A DNA stretch of 64,000 nucleotides from Paenibacillus sp. FSL H8-0048 (GCF_038002825.1 NZ_JBBODF010000001.1:3906001-3970000), one strand, 5' to 3'. Counted from the first letter of the stretch, positions 17,730 to 26,655 are shown. Notes: generated by a model not told the origin, from the letters alone. Made by a program: numbers and translations.

Positions 17730-20639
17730 CTATTCCCTTCGTTTCAAATCGAACTCTGCTCTCTTCTGGTCAATCTCATAGTCGATCTCCTGCACATAAT
17801 CGTACAAGGCATCGGCGGTGTTCGTTCCATTGTTGATGACCTCGCGCAGCGCATTGTCCAGATGGCGGCCGGTGAAGTAACCGCCCGGCACCTCAGGCAC
17901 ACCCTGCACCCATTGCCACTGCTCCTCCAGATGGCGGTAATCGCTTGTCGGCCACGGCAGCTCCTTAAGTGCTTCAACGTTGGCGGTCGGATACCGCGCA
18001 GCCGCACCCATGAGGCCCTCCATCTCCCGTCCGAAGCGGACCTGCGAATCCTTGTCTACCCACCACTTCATGAATTCCCAGGCGGCATCCTTGTTCTTGG
18101 CCTGCCTCAGCATCAGGGCGGCAGTGCCCCCGCTGGCCACATCCCTGCGGATACTGCCGTCCGGCTGCTTCGTCCCCGGAACCGGAATGAATTCCCATAG
18201 CCCCTTAATCTCCGGCGCAGAGACTGTCAGATAGTTATAGAAGGTATAGTCCTGAATGCCGACCGGCATCTCGCCGGTGCGGAACCGCATCGGGAAGTCG
18301 AAGATCAGCGGCAGCTTGTAGCTGGTATAGAAATTGGTCCAGTTCTTGAAGGCAGCCAGCCCGGTCTCTGTATCGAGTCCGCTCTTCGCTCCGTTATTCA
18401 GATAAAAGGACCCGCCCATCTGATAGAGCAGCATAGCATAAGCGCGGTTGACCTCCAGCACCGGCACGCCTGTCGTCTGCGCGAGCGGCAGCGCCATATC
18501 CATCCGGTGCTTCTGCAGCACCGGAATCATTGCGTATACCTCATCCCAGGTCTGCGGCGGCTCAAGATTCAGCTCCTGCAGAATATCCTTCCGGTAGAAC
18601 AGCATGTTGAATATTTGCTGCTCGGGCAGGGCAAAGACCTGATTCTCGAACCGGTACGGTACGAGCGCACTGTCTCTGAACTGCTTCACCACTTCCTCAT
18701 AGCCGGGATACTTCGACAGATCCTCTGCCGCTTTACGCATTCCGAAGTTCACCGGCATATCATTGCCGACCTGCATTGCCACATCCGGGCCTTCTCCGGC
18801 CAGCGAAGCACGCAGCAGCACATTCGGACTCACCAGCTTCAGATTGACGCCTATGCCGGTGAGGGGAGTAAATGTATCATCAATCATTGCCTTCAGCACC
18901 TGCGCCTGGTCGCGGCCGGTTCCGATCCACACATCAATGGTCTCGCCGTTCTCCGTGGTATTGCCAATGGTGTTGTAATCCTCGAAGAACGAATGGGTGA
19001 AGGACGACACCTCATGCCCGATCTTCCGGAATACGGAAGAATTGGCCTTCGGCAGCTTCACATCCGGCGAAGACAGCAGCAGATAATCAATCTCCAGCGG
19101 CTGCTCCCGTACCTCCAGAATCCAGGAGCCTACGCTGCCGACATTGATTTTGAACTGCGACAGCCGCTTCTGCACCGTTTCCGGCTTGTCGGCCATGTCC
19201 GCCAGCTGATAGGCAGTTTTATTCAAGGTTGCGGTTTTATCACTCTTTTCCCCTGTAAGCCGGACCAGCTCTTCCGATACGCCATATAGAATCTGGCTCT
19301 GCTCACGGAAGACCGCCGTCATATCCGGGATTTGCTCCTCCAGCCTGTAATCGCGGTACGGATCTGGCACATTGCCTGTAATCATCAGGATTTTCCGGTA
19401 CATCGCATTAATGTCCAGCACACTGGCCTCCACCTGGCGCAAGAGCGGTGCAATGGCTCCGAGGCTGACCTCCAGGTGCAATTCGTGTTTCCCTTTGCTT
19501 AAATAGAATAAATAGGGCTCTTCATCGGTCCCCAGCCGGTTCATCTGCCAATCCGAATCATAGTAGAACGGAATCTGCAGCATTTCCCGGAACGGGACCT
19601 CTCCGTCAATCCGCATAGAGCGTGTGGAATATATCCCTCTTAGCAGCTCCTGCCGGCCTTTGATGGTGATGTTGTACAGGCCGTCCTCCGGCGCTTCCAC
19701 CTCCCAGGCGATCCATTGGCCCGGTACCCGCCAGTTGTTGCCGCCAATCGTGTTCATTCTGATCTTGGAGACATCGTACGGCTCTGTCGAAGGGCTGGAG
19801 CGGTCTGTGACCGGATACAAGGTCGGGGAGGATTTGTAGACCGCCGCTTCCCCCTGCACCTTCACCGTGTGGCCGCTGGTGGATTTATACCCCTTAGCCT
19901 CGTAGCTCTGCTTCACCTCTGCATAGGCAGCGGGTGCATCGTAGCTGTGCAGCTTAATATAGTCGATGACCATCGGCTCTCTGCTGGACACCATCGTCAA
20001 GGTGTGCCTTCCGGCCGACAGATAGAATTGGTAAGGCTCCTCATAGTAGCCTTCCGTATCTCTCAGCAGGGTCTCCTGCCAGGCCGGGGCCTCAATCTGG
20101 CGCGGCCGGAGATCATTGTCCCGGTTATCCTGCTGGATCTCCAGGTTCTCATTGACCCAGATCCGCCCGAAGGACAGATTGCGTGCGCTGGTGAACGGCA
20201 GCTTGCCGTCGATCAGCAGCTCACGTTCAATCGCCGAGCTTTTGCCCTTCACCGGATAATACCGGACAGAGATGTGGTACAGCCCGGACTTCGGTACATC
20301 CAGCTGCCACTCCACTGAACCGCTCTCCTCCGTTCTGACGTATCTTCCCGTCTCACCGCCAAGCTCCGTCAGCACCTCCGGGCTCATTCCCTCGGCCCCG
20401 GTATAATCGGCTCCCTTCAGCATAATTTCTTCACGGGGCTGCTCCTCGCCCTCGTATTGCTGCAGATAATGCTCATAGCTGCCCTCAGGCGGCTGCCGCA
20501 TCTCCTGCCCGTTCCCCGTCACACCTTGTGCCTGGGCAGCAGGCAGCTCTGCACTTGCCGCAGGCAGCGCCATCATGGAGATCAGCATGACGGTTACAAG
20601 TGTCCGGTTCATCATCCGCCGGGATAATGATATTCTCAC
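17730..20639 (-). CDS. Large solute-binding protein fused to beta-sandwich (CBM-like) modules
   Basis: This 969-residue exported protein starts from GTG with GAGGAGGG upstream and has a signal peptide ending near ALPAASA (residue 29) with no lipobox Cys. Two beta-sandwich regions follow (about 75-235 and 260-410), each with a WQLDVPKSGLYHISVRYYP- or WIAWEVEAPEDGLYNITIKG-type strand pattern, like CBM6/35-related sugar-binding folds. A helical linker (about 415-470) comes next, then a short beta segment. A family-1 solute-binding domain spans about 565-950 (GEGPDVAMQVGND, PQTWDEVYAMIPVLQKH, AWEFMKWWVDKDSQVRFG). Normal SBPs are about 430 residues. It likely captures glycan chains and hands product to the adjacent permeases. 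The CBM assignment is tentative. Confidence 0.85.
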   Translation of the reverse strand: MRISLSRRMMNRTLVTVMLISMMALPAASAELPAAQAQGVTGNGQEMRQPPEGSYEHYLQQYEGEEQPREEIMLKGADYTGAEGMSPEVLTELGGETGRYVRTEESGSVEWQLDVPKSGLYHISVRYYPVKGKSSAIERELLIDGKLPFTSARNLSFGRIWVNENLEIQQDNRDNDLRPRQIEAPAWQETLLRDTEGYYEEPYQFYLSAGRHTLTMVSSREPMVIDYIKLHSYDAPAAYAEVKQSYEAKGYKSTSGHTVKVQGEAAVYKSSPTLYPVTDRSSPSTEPYDVSKIRMNTIGGNNWRVPGQWIAWEVEAPEDGLYNITIKGRQELLRGIYSTRSMRIDGEVPFREMLQIPFYYDSDWQMNRLGTDEEPYLFYLSKGKHELHLEVSLGAIAPLLRQVEASVLDINAMYRKILMITGNVPDPYRDYRLEEQIPDMTAVFREQSQILYGVSEELVRLTGEKSDKTATLNKTAYQLADMADKPETVQKRLSQFKINVGSVGSWILEVREQPLEIDYLLLSSPDVKLPKANSSVFRKIGHEVSSFTHSFFEDYNTIGNTTENGETIDVWIGTGRDQAQVLKAMIDDTFTPLTGIGVNLKLVSPNVLLRASLAGEGPDVAMQVGNDMPVNFGMRKAAEDLSKYPGYEEVVKQFRDSALVPYRFENQVFALPEQQIFNMLFYRKDILQELNLEPPQTWDEVYAMIPVLQKHRMDMALPLAQTTGVPVLEVNRAYAMLLYQMGGSFYLNNGAKSGLDTETGLAAFKNWTNFYTSYKLPLIFDFPMRFRTGEMPVGIQDYTFYNYLTVSAPEIKGLWEFIPVPGTKQPDGSIRRDVASGGTAALMLRQAKNKDAAWEFMKWWVDKDSQVRFGREMEGLMGAAARYPTANVEALKELPWPTSDYRHLEEQWQWVQGVPEVPGGYFTGRHLDNALREVINNGTNTADALYDYVQEIDYEIDQKRAEFDLKRRE

Positions 20640-20696
20640 TCGGGTTCCCTCCTCTAGCAGACTTGCATATTAAGAGTGATACAGGTGCACACGGCT

Positions 20697-20717
20697 ACGC
20701 CGCCCTATAAGGGCGGC
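20697..20717. other. GC-rich intercistronic hairpin
   Basis: GCCGCCC, a TATA loop and GGGCGGC form a compact stem between the two solute-binding protein genes, without a clear T run. It could stabilise or process the mRNA of the upstream lipoprotein gene so that it is made in excess, or act as a weak terminator. Confidence 0.45.
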
Positions 20718-20740
20718 TGCCGATTCTGCGGACTAACACA

Positions 20741-20788
20741 GCAGGTATTGCAAAGGACAAGCAGGTATTAAGCAAGAAAGCAGGTATT
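20741..20788. repeat. Three direct repeats of GCAGGTATT
   Basis: Perfect 9-bp copies start at 20741, 20761 and 20780, that is, spaced 20 and 19 bp (about two helical turns). They lie in the 175-bp gap between the two solute-binding protein genes. The regular phasing resembles a protein-binding site, but no regulator is known. Confidence 0.6.
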
Positions 20789-20814
20789 ACCCTTGTTATA
20801 AGCTGTACTGTCCC

Positions 20815-22230
20815 CTATTTCTTCTCTTTATCCTGCTCACCGCTCAGTACCTTCTTGGCTGCGGCCTGCGCCGTTCCAATGACTTGGGCCACCCCTGTAG
20901 ACGGTGTAATCTCGCCCTTCAGGAATTTCTCAGTCACCTTATCCAGCTGATCCTTGACGCCAAGACCGCCGTAACGTCCGCCGAAGACCCGCTCTACCTT
21001 ACCTTCATCATTCATTGCATTGGCGATAGAGGCTTCATCCGGCAAAATATTCTCCATCGACAATCTGCGGTTCTCCTGCCAGCTGTCGAACGGCTGCAGA
21101 TCCTCCCAGATCTTCACGATGGTATCCGCATCCTTGACCCCTTTGGGAATGGCATAGGCTGCTGTCTGGCCCAGCGGATCGTAGTACTTATCGGCCTGCG
21201 GGCCTTTTGGAATATAGACATATCCCCATTCATCCTTCATCTTGCCGAGAATACGCCCTTCGATTTCCCAGAGACCGCCCGGATACATAGCCACCGTTCC
21301 TTCTCCGAAATACTTAGCCGGGTCTTCCCAGTCATTGCCCTCGTTAGGCTTGAACACCTTATCCTGGGTGTAGAGCTTATGAAGGAAATTAAGCGCTTCC
21401 ATCGATGCCGGTGAGTCAAAGACCGCCTTCTGGGTAGCTTCGTCGTAGATTTTACCGCCGTTGCTGGCGATCAGCAGCTCTGAGATCACATAATGGGCTC
21501 CGGCCAGACCGTACTGGTCAATCTTCCCGTCCCCGTTCTTGTCTATCGTCAGCTTCTTCGCCGCATCAAGCATCGTATTCCAGTTCCAGTTATCCTCATC
21601 CATCAGCTGCTGCGGGTCCTTCAGGCCTGCTTCCTTGAAAATACGCTTGTTGTAGAACACGCCGCTGTCGTTCGGGCTGTACCAGCTCTCCAGGCCATAG
21701 ACCTTGTCGCCGCCGAAGCGCATGGAGTCAATCACGCTCTGATCGATGAGTGAATCCTTCAGATAATCATCCAGCGGTGTAAGGAAGCCGCCATGCATCA
21801 GGCCCCAGATGAACCCGTCCGGCAGCCGGACAATCTCGGCAAACGGATCGCTTGCCATAACGGAAGAGGACAGCTTCTCAGCGGTGGACCAATACTCTGT
21901 ATTCAGGTATTTAATCTTGACGTTGTATTTCTCTTCCACCGCTTTGATCCGCTCGCGGGCAAGCTCATCTGCCTCTGAATCCCCGACAGGAGTGGCATCC
22001 CACCAGTGGGAAATGCGGATCTCCCGCCCGTTCAGATTGGCAGCCGGCGTTGCCGCGGGCGCTTCCGTTGCCGCTGCCGGCGTTTCACTGGCTGCCGGAG
22101 CCTGAGTCGCCTCCGCCGCCGGTGTTGCCGGTGCAGCCGCATTATTCCCGCCGCTGCAACCGGTTACAAGTGTAACTACGGCTGTCAGCAGCATGAGCCA
22201 AGCCGAGCTTTTCTTCTTCAACTGTTTCAC
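20815..22230 (-). CDS. Extracellular solute-binding lipoprotein (sugar ABC transporter)
   Basis: This is a CUT1-type solute-binding protein of 471 residues. The GTG at 22230 is preferred because AGGGGAG lies upstream and it puts a normal lipoprotein signal at the N-terminus, with lipobox LVTGC followed by an Ala/Thr/Pro-rich linker. The mature domain (about 75-455) shows the usual SBP pattern (AEKLSSSVMASDPFAEIVR, GVFYNKRIFKEAGL, NWNTMLDAAKKL, VAMYPGGLWEIEG). It is the first gene after the regulated promoter, with a long leader of about 340 nt. It probably delivers a sugar to one of the two permease pairs downstream. Confidence 0.93.
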   Translation of the reverse strand: MKQLKKKSSAWLMLLTAVVTLVTGCSGGNNAAAPATPAAEATQAPAASETPAAATEAPAATPAANLNGREIRISHWWDATPVGDSEADELARERIKAVEEKYNVKIKYLNTEYWSTAEKLSSSVMASDPFAEIVRLPDGFIWGLMHGGFLTPLDDYLKDSLIDQSVIDSMRFGGDKVYGLESWYSPNDSGVFYNKRIFKEAGLKDPQQLMDEDNWNWNTMLDAAKKLTIDKNGDGKIDQYGLAGAHYVISELLIASNGGKIYDEATQKAVFDSPASMEALNFLHKLYTQDKVFKPNEGNDWEDPAKYFGEGTVAMYPGGLWEIEGRILGKMKDEWGYVYIPKGPQADKYYDPLGQTAAYAIPKGVKDADTIVKIWEDLQPFDSWQENRRLSMENILPDEASIANAMNDEGKVERVFGGRYGGLGVKDQLDKVTEKFLKGEITPSTGVAQVIGTAQAAAKKVLSGEQDKEKK

Positions 22231-22548
22231 TGTTCGCCACGCTCCCCTAATTTCAGTGATGTTAAGCCAATTCAAGATTGAACTGATTCAAGCCTGTCTG
22301 CGTCCGTCCCCCGCTCCCTTCACGATGTCATATTTATATAGTGGCGTATGCCAGCATATAAGCCCTTAAGATAAGCCTTGAGATGATGAAAAGAAAACCT
22401 CGAAATTAAATGAGCTTGGATACAGAGTGAGTGACTGGTAGGTTACGGCTGCGATTTTCTTATACTTTTCAAATTACCAGTAAATTTACAAACTCATATT
22501 GTCCCATATGTACCGCCAGAGTAACCGCTTACTCAAAATATAAAAAAT

Positions 22549-22580
22549 AATGAAATGGGTTTCATGAAATCCATTTCATT
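22549..22580. promoter_or_regulatory. 32-bp dyad operator, candidate LacI-family site
   Basis: AATGAAATGG and CCATTTCATT flank a central GTTTCATGAAAT. The whole 32 bp is a palindrome with only one mismatched base pair position per arm. It begins at the -10 box of the leftward promoter and would block it. The neighbouring gene encodes a LacI-family repressor, the obvious candidate to bind it. Confidence 0.75.
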
Positions 22581-22606
22581 ATAACTTCTGGTTATCCTCT
22601 GGTCAA
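22578..22606 (-). promoter_or_regulatory. Sigma-A promoter of the transport operon
   Basis: Read on the minus strand, TTGACC (22606-22601) and TATAAT (22583-22578) are separated by exactly 17 bp. The start point would fall near 22571, inside the dyad operator, leaving a leader of about 340 nt before the lipoprotein gene. Confidence 0.85.
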
Positions 22607-22644
22607 TCCTACTTTACACAAATTTCATGCTTCAATCCAAAAAC

Positions 22645-22704
22645 TTTCCAGAATACAGGCCCCCTCGTGCTGACGCACTCCACCTACGCCTGGAAAGTTC
22701 TTGA
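22645..22704 (-). terminator. Probable terminator of the LacI-type gene
   Basis: On the minus strand AACTTTCCAG pairs with CTGGAAAGTT around a loop of about 40 bases, followed by TTTGG. It lies between the regulator stop and the operon promoter, so the regulator gene is likely a separate transcript. Confidence 0.55.
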
Positions 22705-22793
22705 CCGCTCCTGGATGAGCATACTTGAATGCGCGCGGCAGGCTTGTCTGGCAAGCGGCTTCCGTTAGGCTACTATGCGTGCTATTACGTGAG

Positions 22794-23831
22794 CTACTTC
22801 GCGGGATTTTTCGGGCGTCCCGTGCTGTCGCGTACCACCAGCTTTGGCTGGAGCACCGTACGTTTCCTGGGATTTCTGCCGCTGATCAGCTCATGAAGCA
22901 TCTCTACAGACAGCTCCCCCAGCTGGTTGGTGTTCTGTGATACCGTGGTCAGCTCCGGAATTACCGCTCTGGACAAGGGCGAATTGTCGAACCCGACGAT
23001 CGACAGATCCTCCGGTATCTTCAGCCCATGCTGGGTGGCAGACTTCAACGCCCCGATGGCTGTAAAATCATTCACACACAGCACCGCTGTCGGCCGGTCC
23101 TCCTGCTCCAGCATCCGGTCCATCAGCGCACGCCCGCCCTCGATTGAGAAGTCGTGGAACATGACCCAATCCTTGCGCAGCGTAAGCCCATACTCTTTCA
23201 GCTTCATCCTCACAGACTTCAGCTTCACTTGGGTTGTGGAGGTCTCCTCCATTCCCCCGAGGAACCCGATTCTCCGGTGCCCCAGGTCCAGCAGATGCTG
23301 GGTGGCCAGTGCAGCCCCTTCCTCTTCATCGGTATAAATGCGGTGCAGGCCGCTCCGGGGCAGATTACCGTTGACCAGCACAATCGGTACATGCTTCGAC
23401 AGCTCCACGACTTCCTGCGATAACGCCGGCGGACAATGATCCAGGTTAATTCTGCCGCCCAGGAAAATAATCCCGTCCACTCTTTTCTCCCGCAGAATGC
23501 TAAGGTACTCCGACTCACGGCTATGCTCACCAGCCGTATCACAGAGAAAGAAGGTATAGCGCTTCTCTCTGGCTACATTCTCGGCTCCCCAGAAGACCTC
23601 CGGGAAAAAGGGGTTGGTGATGTCAGGCAAAATCATGGCAATCGTGCCAGTCTCCTTCTTGAGCAGACTGCGGGCCAGCGCGTTCGGCTGAAACTGGTGC
23701 TTCTCAATCACAGCCATGATGATCTCCCGGGTGCTCTCCTTGACCGGAGCTGTATTGTTGAGGACACGGGAGACTGTGGCTACGGACACCTGGGCCTCCT
23801 TAGCGATATCATATATGGTAATCGTCTTCAT
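22794..23831 (-). CDS. LacI-family transcriptional regulator
   Basis: This is a sugar-responsive DNA-binding regulator of 345 residues. The helix-turn-helix and hinge (TIYDIAKEAQVSVATVSRVLNN, about 3-25, then HQFQPNALARSL) are followed by a periplasmic-binding-like effector domain (residues 60-335). AAGGAGGTAAAGG precedes the ATG. It lies upstream of, and in the same direction as, the sugar transport operon, separated from it by a terminator, a promoter and a palindromic operator. It is therefore the likely repressor of the locus, relieved by a sugar from the target glycan. Confidence 0.95.
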   Translation of the reverse strand: MKTITIYDIAKEAQVSVATVSRVLNNTAPVKESTREIIMAVIEKHQFQPNALARSLLKKETGTIAMILPDITNPFFPEVFWGAENVAREKRYTFFLCDTAGEHSRESEYLSILREKRVDGIIFLGGRINLDHCPPALSQEVVELSKHVPIVLVNGNLPRSGLHRIYTDEEEGAALATQHLLDLGHRRIGFLGGMEETSTTQVKLKSVRMKLKEYGLTLRKDWVMFHDFSIEGGRALMDRMLEQEDRPTAVLCVNDFTAIGALKSATQHGLKIPEDLSIVGFDNSPLSRAVIPELTTVSQNTNQLGELSVEMLHELISGRNPRKRTVLQPKLVVRDSTGRPKNPAK

Positions 23832-23965
23832 CCTTTACCTCCTTGGTCTAGCGTTCTTGACTTATGGCAACTTATATCCGGGGCGGATGGGTGCGGGGGT
23901 TGGGGTGAGCAGGAGATAGGGCAGAGCGGTTAGAGTTGGCAGGATGCGAGGGGGTGGGCGCGGCG

Positions 23966-24320
23966 AATTCAGGGGTATTTTGGACTCATTTTACTCCACC
24001 GCCCGCTTTGGGCCAATTCAGGCCAATTCAGGGGTAGTTGTGCTCTTCATTTAGGCCTGCTGCCTACTTTGGGTATTTTTAATGGGATTTATCCCTTTGA
24101 TTGTGCCATTCGACTCAATTTCGGCACATTCAATGGGATTTATCCCTCTAATTTCACCGCGCGGCCCACTTTCGGCACATTCAATGGGATTTATCCCTTT
24201 GATTGCGCCATTCGACTCAATTTCGGCACATTCTATGGGATTTATCCCTTTGATTGTGCCATGCAGCTCCACTTTCGGCACATTCAATGGGATTTATCCC
24301 TTTGATTGTGCCATGCGGCT
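23966..24320. repeat. Tandem repeat array, five clear plus two degenerate units of ~51 bp
   Basis: Five units begin at 24081, 24132, 24183, 24234 and 24286, each opening with AATGGGATTTATCCCTTTGA and ending with TTTCGGCACATTC. Two weaker units (near 23966 and 24024) share AATTCAGGGGTA and CTTTGGG blocks at a similar period, with a 10-bp duplication between them. Frames stay open on both strands because 51 is a multiple of three, but no ribosome binding site was found. It lies upstream of the lacI-type gene. Confidence 0.8.
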
Positions 24321-24426
24321 TACTTTAGTTAGTGGCGCACATATACTATACTTTCGGCTGTTGAGGTCAGGTAATTTATAATTTCAGTTTGTCCACATCC
24401 GATGCCCCCACATTTGCTCAACAGCA

Positions 24427-24528
24427 CACGGAAGCGGCGGCATTCTCTTTAAGAGGACGGCAGCCGTTGCAGCGTTGATGAGAGGATGAGAGAAGTACCC
24501 CCGTTTAGCAATAAACATACTAATCTTT
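24427..24528 (+). repeat. Dispersed palindromic element, diverged copy D
   Basis: The CTTTAAGAGGACGGCAGCCG core, a GCAGCG block, GAGAGGATGAGAG and the tail TTTAGCAATAAACATACTAAT align with the ~100-bp element seen at 6511, 27612 and 39112, with many substitutions and a short insertion. It lies in the gap between the lacI-type gene and mutY. Confidence 0.5.
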
Positions 24529-24609
24529 ACACTGCAACCGGCAGCAGTGCTGCTCATATCCCGGTGGACTGGCACAGCGGGGAACAGCATCACAGCGGTG
24601 GCTGGGAGT

Positions 24610-25929
24610 CTACATCCCTTGCTCATCGAAATAGCTGTTCAGCAGCTTGAGGAACACATTCGGAAAGGCGTAATTCTTCATGTCCTCGCGGCTGATCCAG
24701 CGCTGTGCTCCGCTGTCTGCCGCATCGGCTGCGGCATCCCCGCTGTCGAACAGCGCCAGCGGTGCGTCTTCCGCTGGCTGTGCCCCCAGCGCCGCAGCCA
24801 CACGCTCCGCATGTGCCGCTTCAGCGCCCAGCGGGCTGTCGCCGCGCTCCGCAGGCGCCGCTCCGTACACGGCGCGGCTCTCCGCTGCCAGCGGCAGCGC
24901 CGCCTCTTCCCTGCAGCGGTACACCTGCAGGGTCCACACAATATGGCTGAATGTATGCTCCGCAGCCATCCAGTGCCCCTCAGGCCGGGCATGAATCCCG
25001 GCCTGGCTCATGGACCGGCGCAGCCGGTCCAGCGCTGCCGCTTCCGGCAGCAGCGCACCGCGCGCGCCGCCCACCTCAGCAGGCGGCGCAGGCCAGTGCG
25101 GCAGCTCCCACATGCGGGCCAAAAGCCCGCTGGCCGGCCGCTGCCGGATCAGTACCCGGCCCGCGTGCTCGCCGCGGCCCTCGACCAGGGCGGCCAGCCG
25201 CTCCTCCGGACGCGGCGGCTTCGCCTTGGTCTTGACGGGCAGCGAGGCCTCGCAGCCCGCCAGCCGCGCGGCGCAGTGCTCCATCACCGGGCACGGAAGG
25301 CAGCGCGGCGATTTCGGCGTGCAGATGAGCGCGCCAAGCTCCATCAGCGCCTGATTGAAGCTGCCCGCCTCCCCTTCGGGGATGAGCTCGGCAGCGAGCT
25401 TTTCCATTTTCACACGGGTCGGGCCCTTGGCAATGTCATCCTCAATCAGAAAATACCTGGATAAGACGCGCATCACATTGCCATCCACCGCCGGCTCCGG
25501 CCGGTTGAACGCGATGCTCAGAATAGCACCCGCTGTATACGGGCCTACGCCCTTCAGGCCGAATACGGCATCGCGGTCATCCGGCACTTGTCCCCCGTAC
25601 AGCTCCTTGACCTGCTTCGCGGCATGCTGGAGATTCCGGGCACGCGAGTAGTAGCCAAGTCCCTCCCAGCACTTCAGCACCTCTTCCTCCGGTGCATCTG
25701 CGAGCGCCTCCACGGTTGGAAATTGCTCAATGAAACGGTTGAAATAAGGAATTACCGTATCTACCCGGGTCTGCTGCAGCATAATCTCTGAGATCCAGAT
25801 GTAATACGGGTTGCGGTGGCGCCGCCACGGCAGGTCCCGCTTCTGGAGGTGGTACCATTCCAGCAGGAACCGGCTGAAGAATAACTTGGCTTCCTGCTGC
25901 GCTTCTATGTGCTTCTCATCTGTGGTCAT
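24610..25929 (-). CDS. mutY: A/G-specific adenine DNA glycosylase
   Basis: MutY removes adenine mispaired with 8-oxoguanine. The 439-residue protein has the catalytic Glu48 (ISEIMLQQTRV), the helix-hairpin-helix LKGVGPYTAGAIL and catalytic Asp147 (AVDGNVMRVL). The 4Fe-4S cysteines are Cys201, 208, 211 and 217 (C-x6-C-x2-C-x5-C). A C-terminal NUDIX-like domain that reads 8-oxoG covers about 235-425. That part holds an Ala/Glu/Arg-rich insertion (about 350-400) that makes the protein longer than the usual 360-370. AAGGAG precedes the ATG. acpS is upstream. Confidence 0.95.
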   Translation of the reverse strand: MTTDEKHIEAQQEAKLFFSRFLLEWYHLQKRDLPWRRHRNPYYIWISEIMLQQTRVDTVIPYFNRFIEQFPTVEALADAPEEEVLKCWEGLGYYSRARNLQHAAKQVKELYGGQVPDDRDAVFGLKGVGPYTAGAILSIAFNRPEPAVDGNVMRVLSRYFLIEDDIAKGPTRVKMEKLAAELIPEGEAGSFNQALMELGALICTPKSPRCLPCPVMEHCAARLAGCEASLPVKTKAKPPRPEERLAALVEGRGEHAGRVLIRQRPASGLLARMWELPHWPAPPAEVGGARGALLPEAAALDRLRRSMSQAGIHARPEGHWMAAEHTFSHIVWTLQVYRCREEAALPLAAESRAVYGAAPAERGDSPLGAEAAHAERVAAALGAQPAEDAPLALFDSGDAAADAADSGAQRWISREDMKNYAFPNVFLKLLNSYFDEQGM

Positions 25930-25960
25930 CGCTATTCTCCTTGCCGTTCAATTGATATAA

Positions 25961-26365
25961 TTACAGGCGGTAACCGGGTATCTGCTCTACCACCGCGAAG
26001 GCCGAGGCCAGCCCGCGGCTATGCGTAATAGTGAGATGAATAACATACGCCTCCTTCGGCAGACCCAGCCGGGACCAGGACTCCTCCGACAGTATGGCTA
26101 CTGGCTTGCCCAGTGCATCCGGCAGAATCTCAATGTCCTGAAAGCCCACCATCTGACCGATTCCGCAGCCGAGCGCCTTCACAACCGCTTCCTTGGCCGA
26201 GAATCTCCCGGCAATGAATTCCGCTGTCTTTGCGCCTTTGCCTGCAGCCAGCGCCAGCTCCTGCCGGGTCAGAATTCTCCGGGAGAAGCGGCTGCCCAGG
26301 CTGCCCTCCGTTATCCCGGCAACCCTGCCGATTTCCAGCACATCATGCCCGATTCCGTAAATCAC
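25961..26365 (-). CDS. acpS: Holo-[acyl-carrier-protein] synthase
   Basis: AcpS transfers 4'-phosphopantetheine from CoA to acyl carrier protein. At 134 residues it has the family length, with Asp8 (GIGHDVLEI) and Glu in FSAKEAVVKALG as metal ligands. The GTG at 26365 is chosen because AGGAGAGG lies nine bases before it and the protein then begins MIYGIGHD, as in other AcpS; the frame runs open further upstream. It ends 31 bp before mutY, on the same strand. Confidence 0.95.
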   Translation of the reverse strand: MIYGIGHDVLEIGRVAGITEGSLGSRFSRRILTRQELALAAGKGAKTAEFIAGRFSAKEAVVKALGCGIGQMVGFQDIEILPDALGKPVAILSEESWSRLGLPKEAYVIHLTITHSRGLASAFAVVEQIPGYRL

Positions 26366-26655
26366 ACTCCCACACCTCTCCTGGCTCAGCATTCCTTAAC
26401 CCTCTTATATTACCTTCTATCCTTACCCTGCGTCTAATGATATGATCTTGCTAGGACTCCACAGATCTCATGTAACAGTGAAGCCTGTCAGCATCTTGAC
26501 CAAGTATTATTAATAATAGTCTTAGCGTCAGCTTTCTGCTATCTTAAAAGAAAAAAAACTGAAAGTCTAATACACCTAAACACACATATCAGGTAAATCC
26601 AGCAATTGAGGTAAAACAAGAAGTTCCAAGATATCCAGGAAAGGAAGAATACCTT

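Noticed and set aside
22549..22580. Reading the AT-rich palindrome as a terminator
   Set aside because: It has no T run after the stem and it overlaps a perfect -10 box, which fits an operator better.
24069..24305. A 78-residue repeat protein (GIYPFDCAIRLNFGTFN units) across the second tandem array
   Set aside because: Frames are open on both strands because the unit is 51 bp; there is no ribosome binding site and no codon-level conservation between units.
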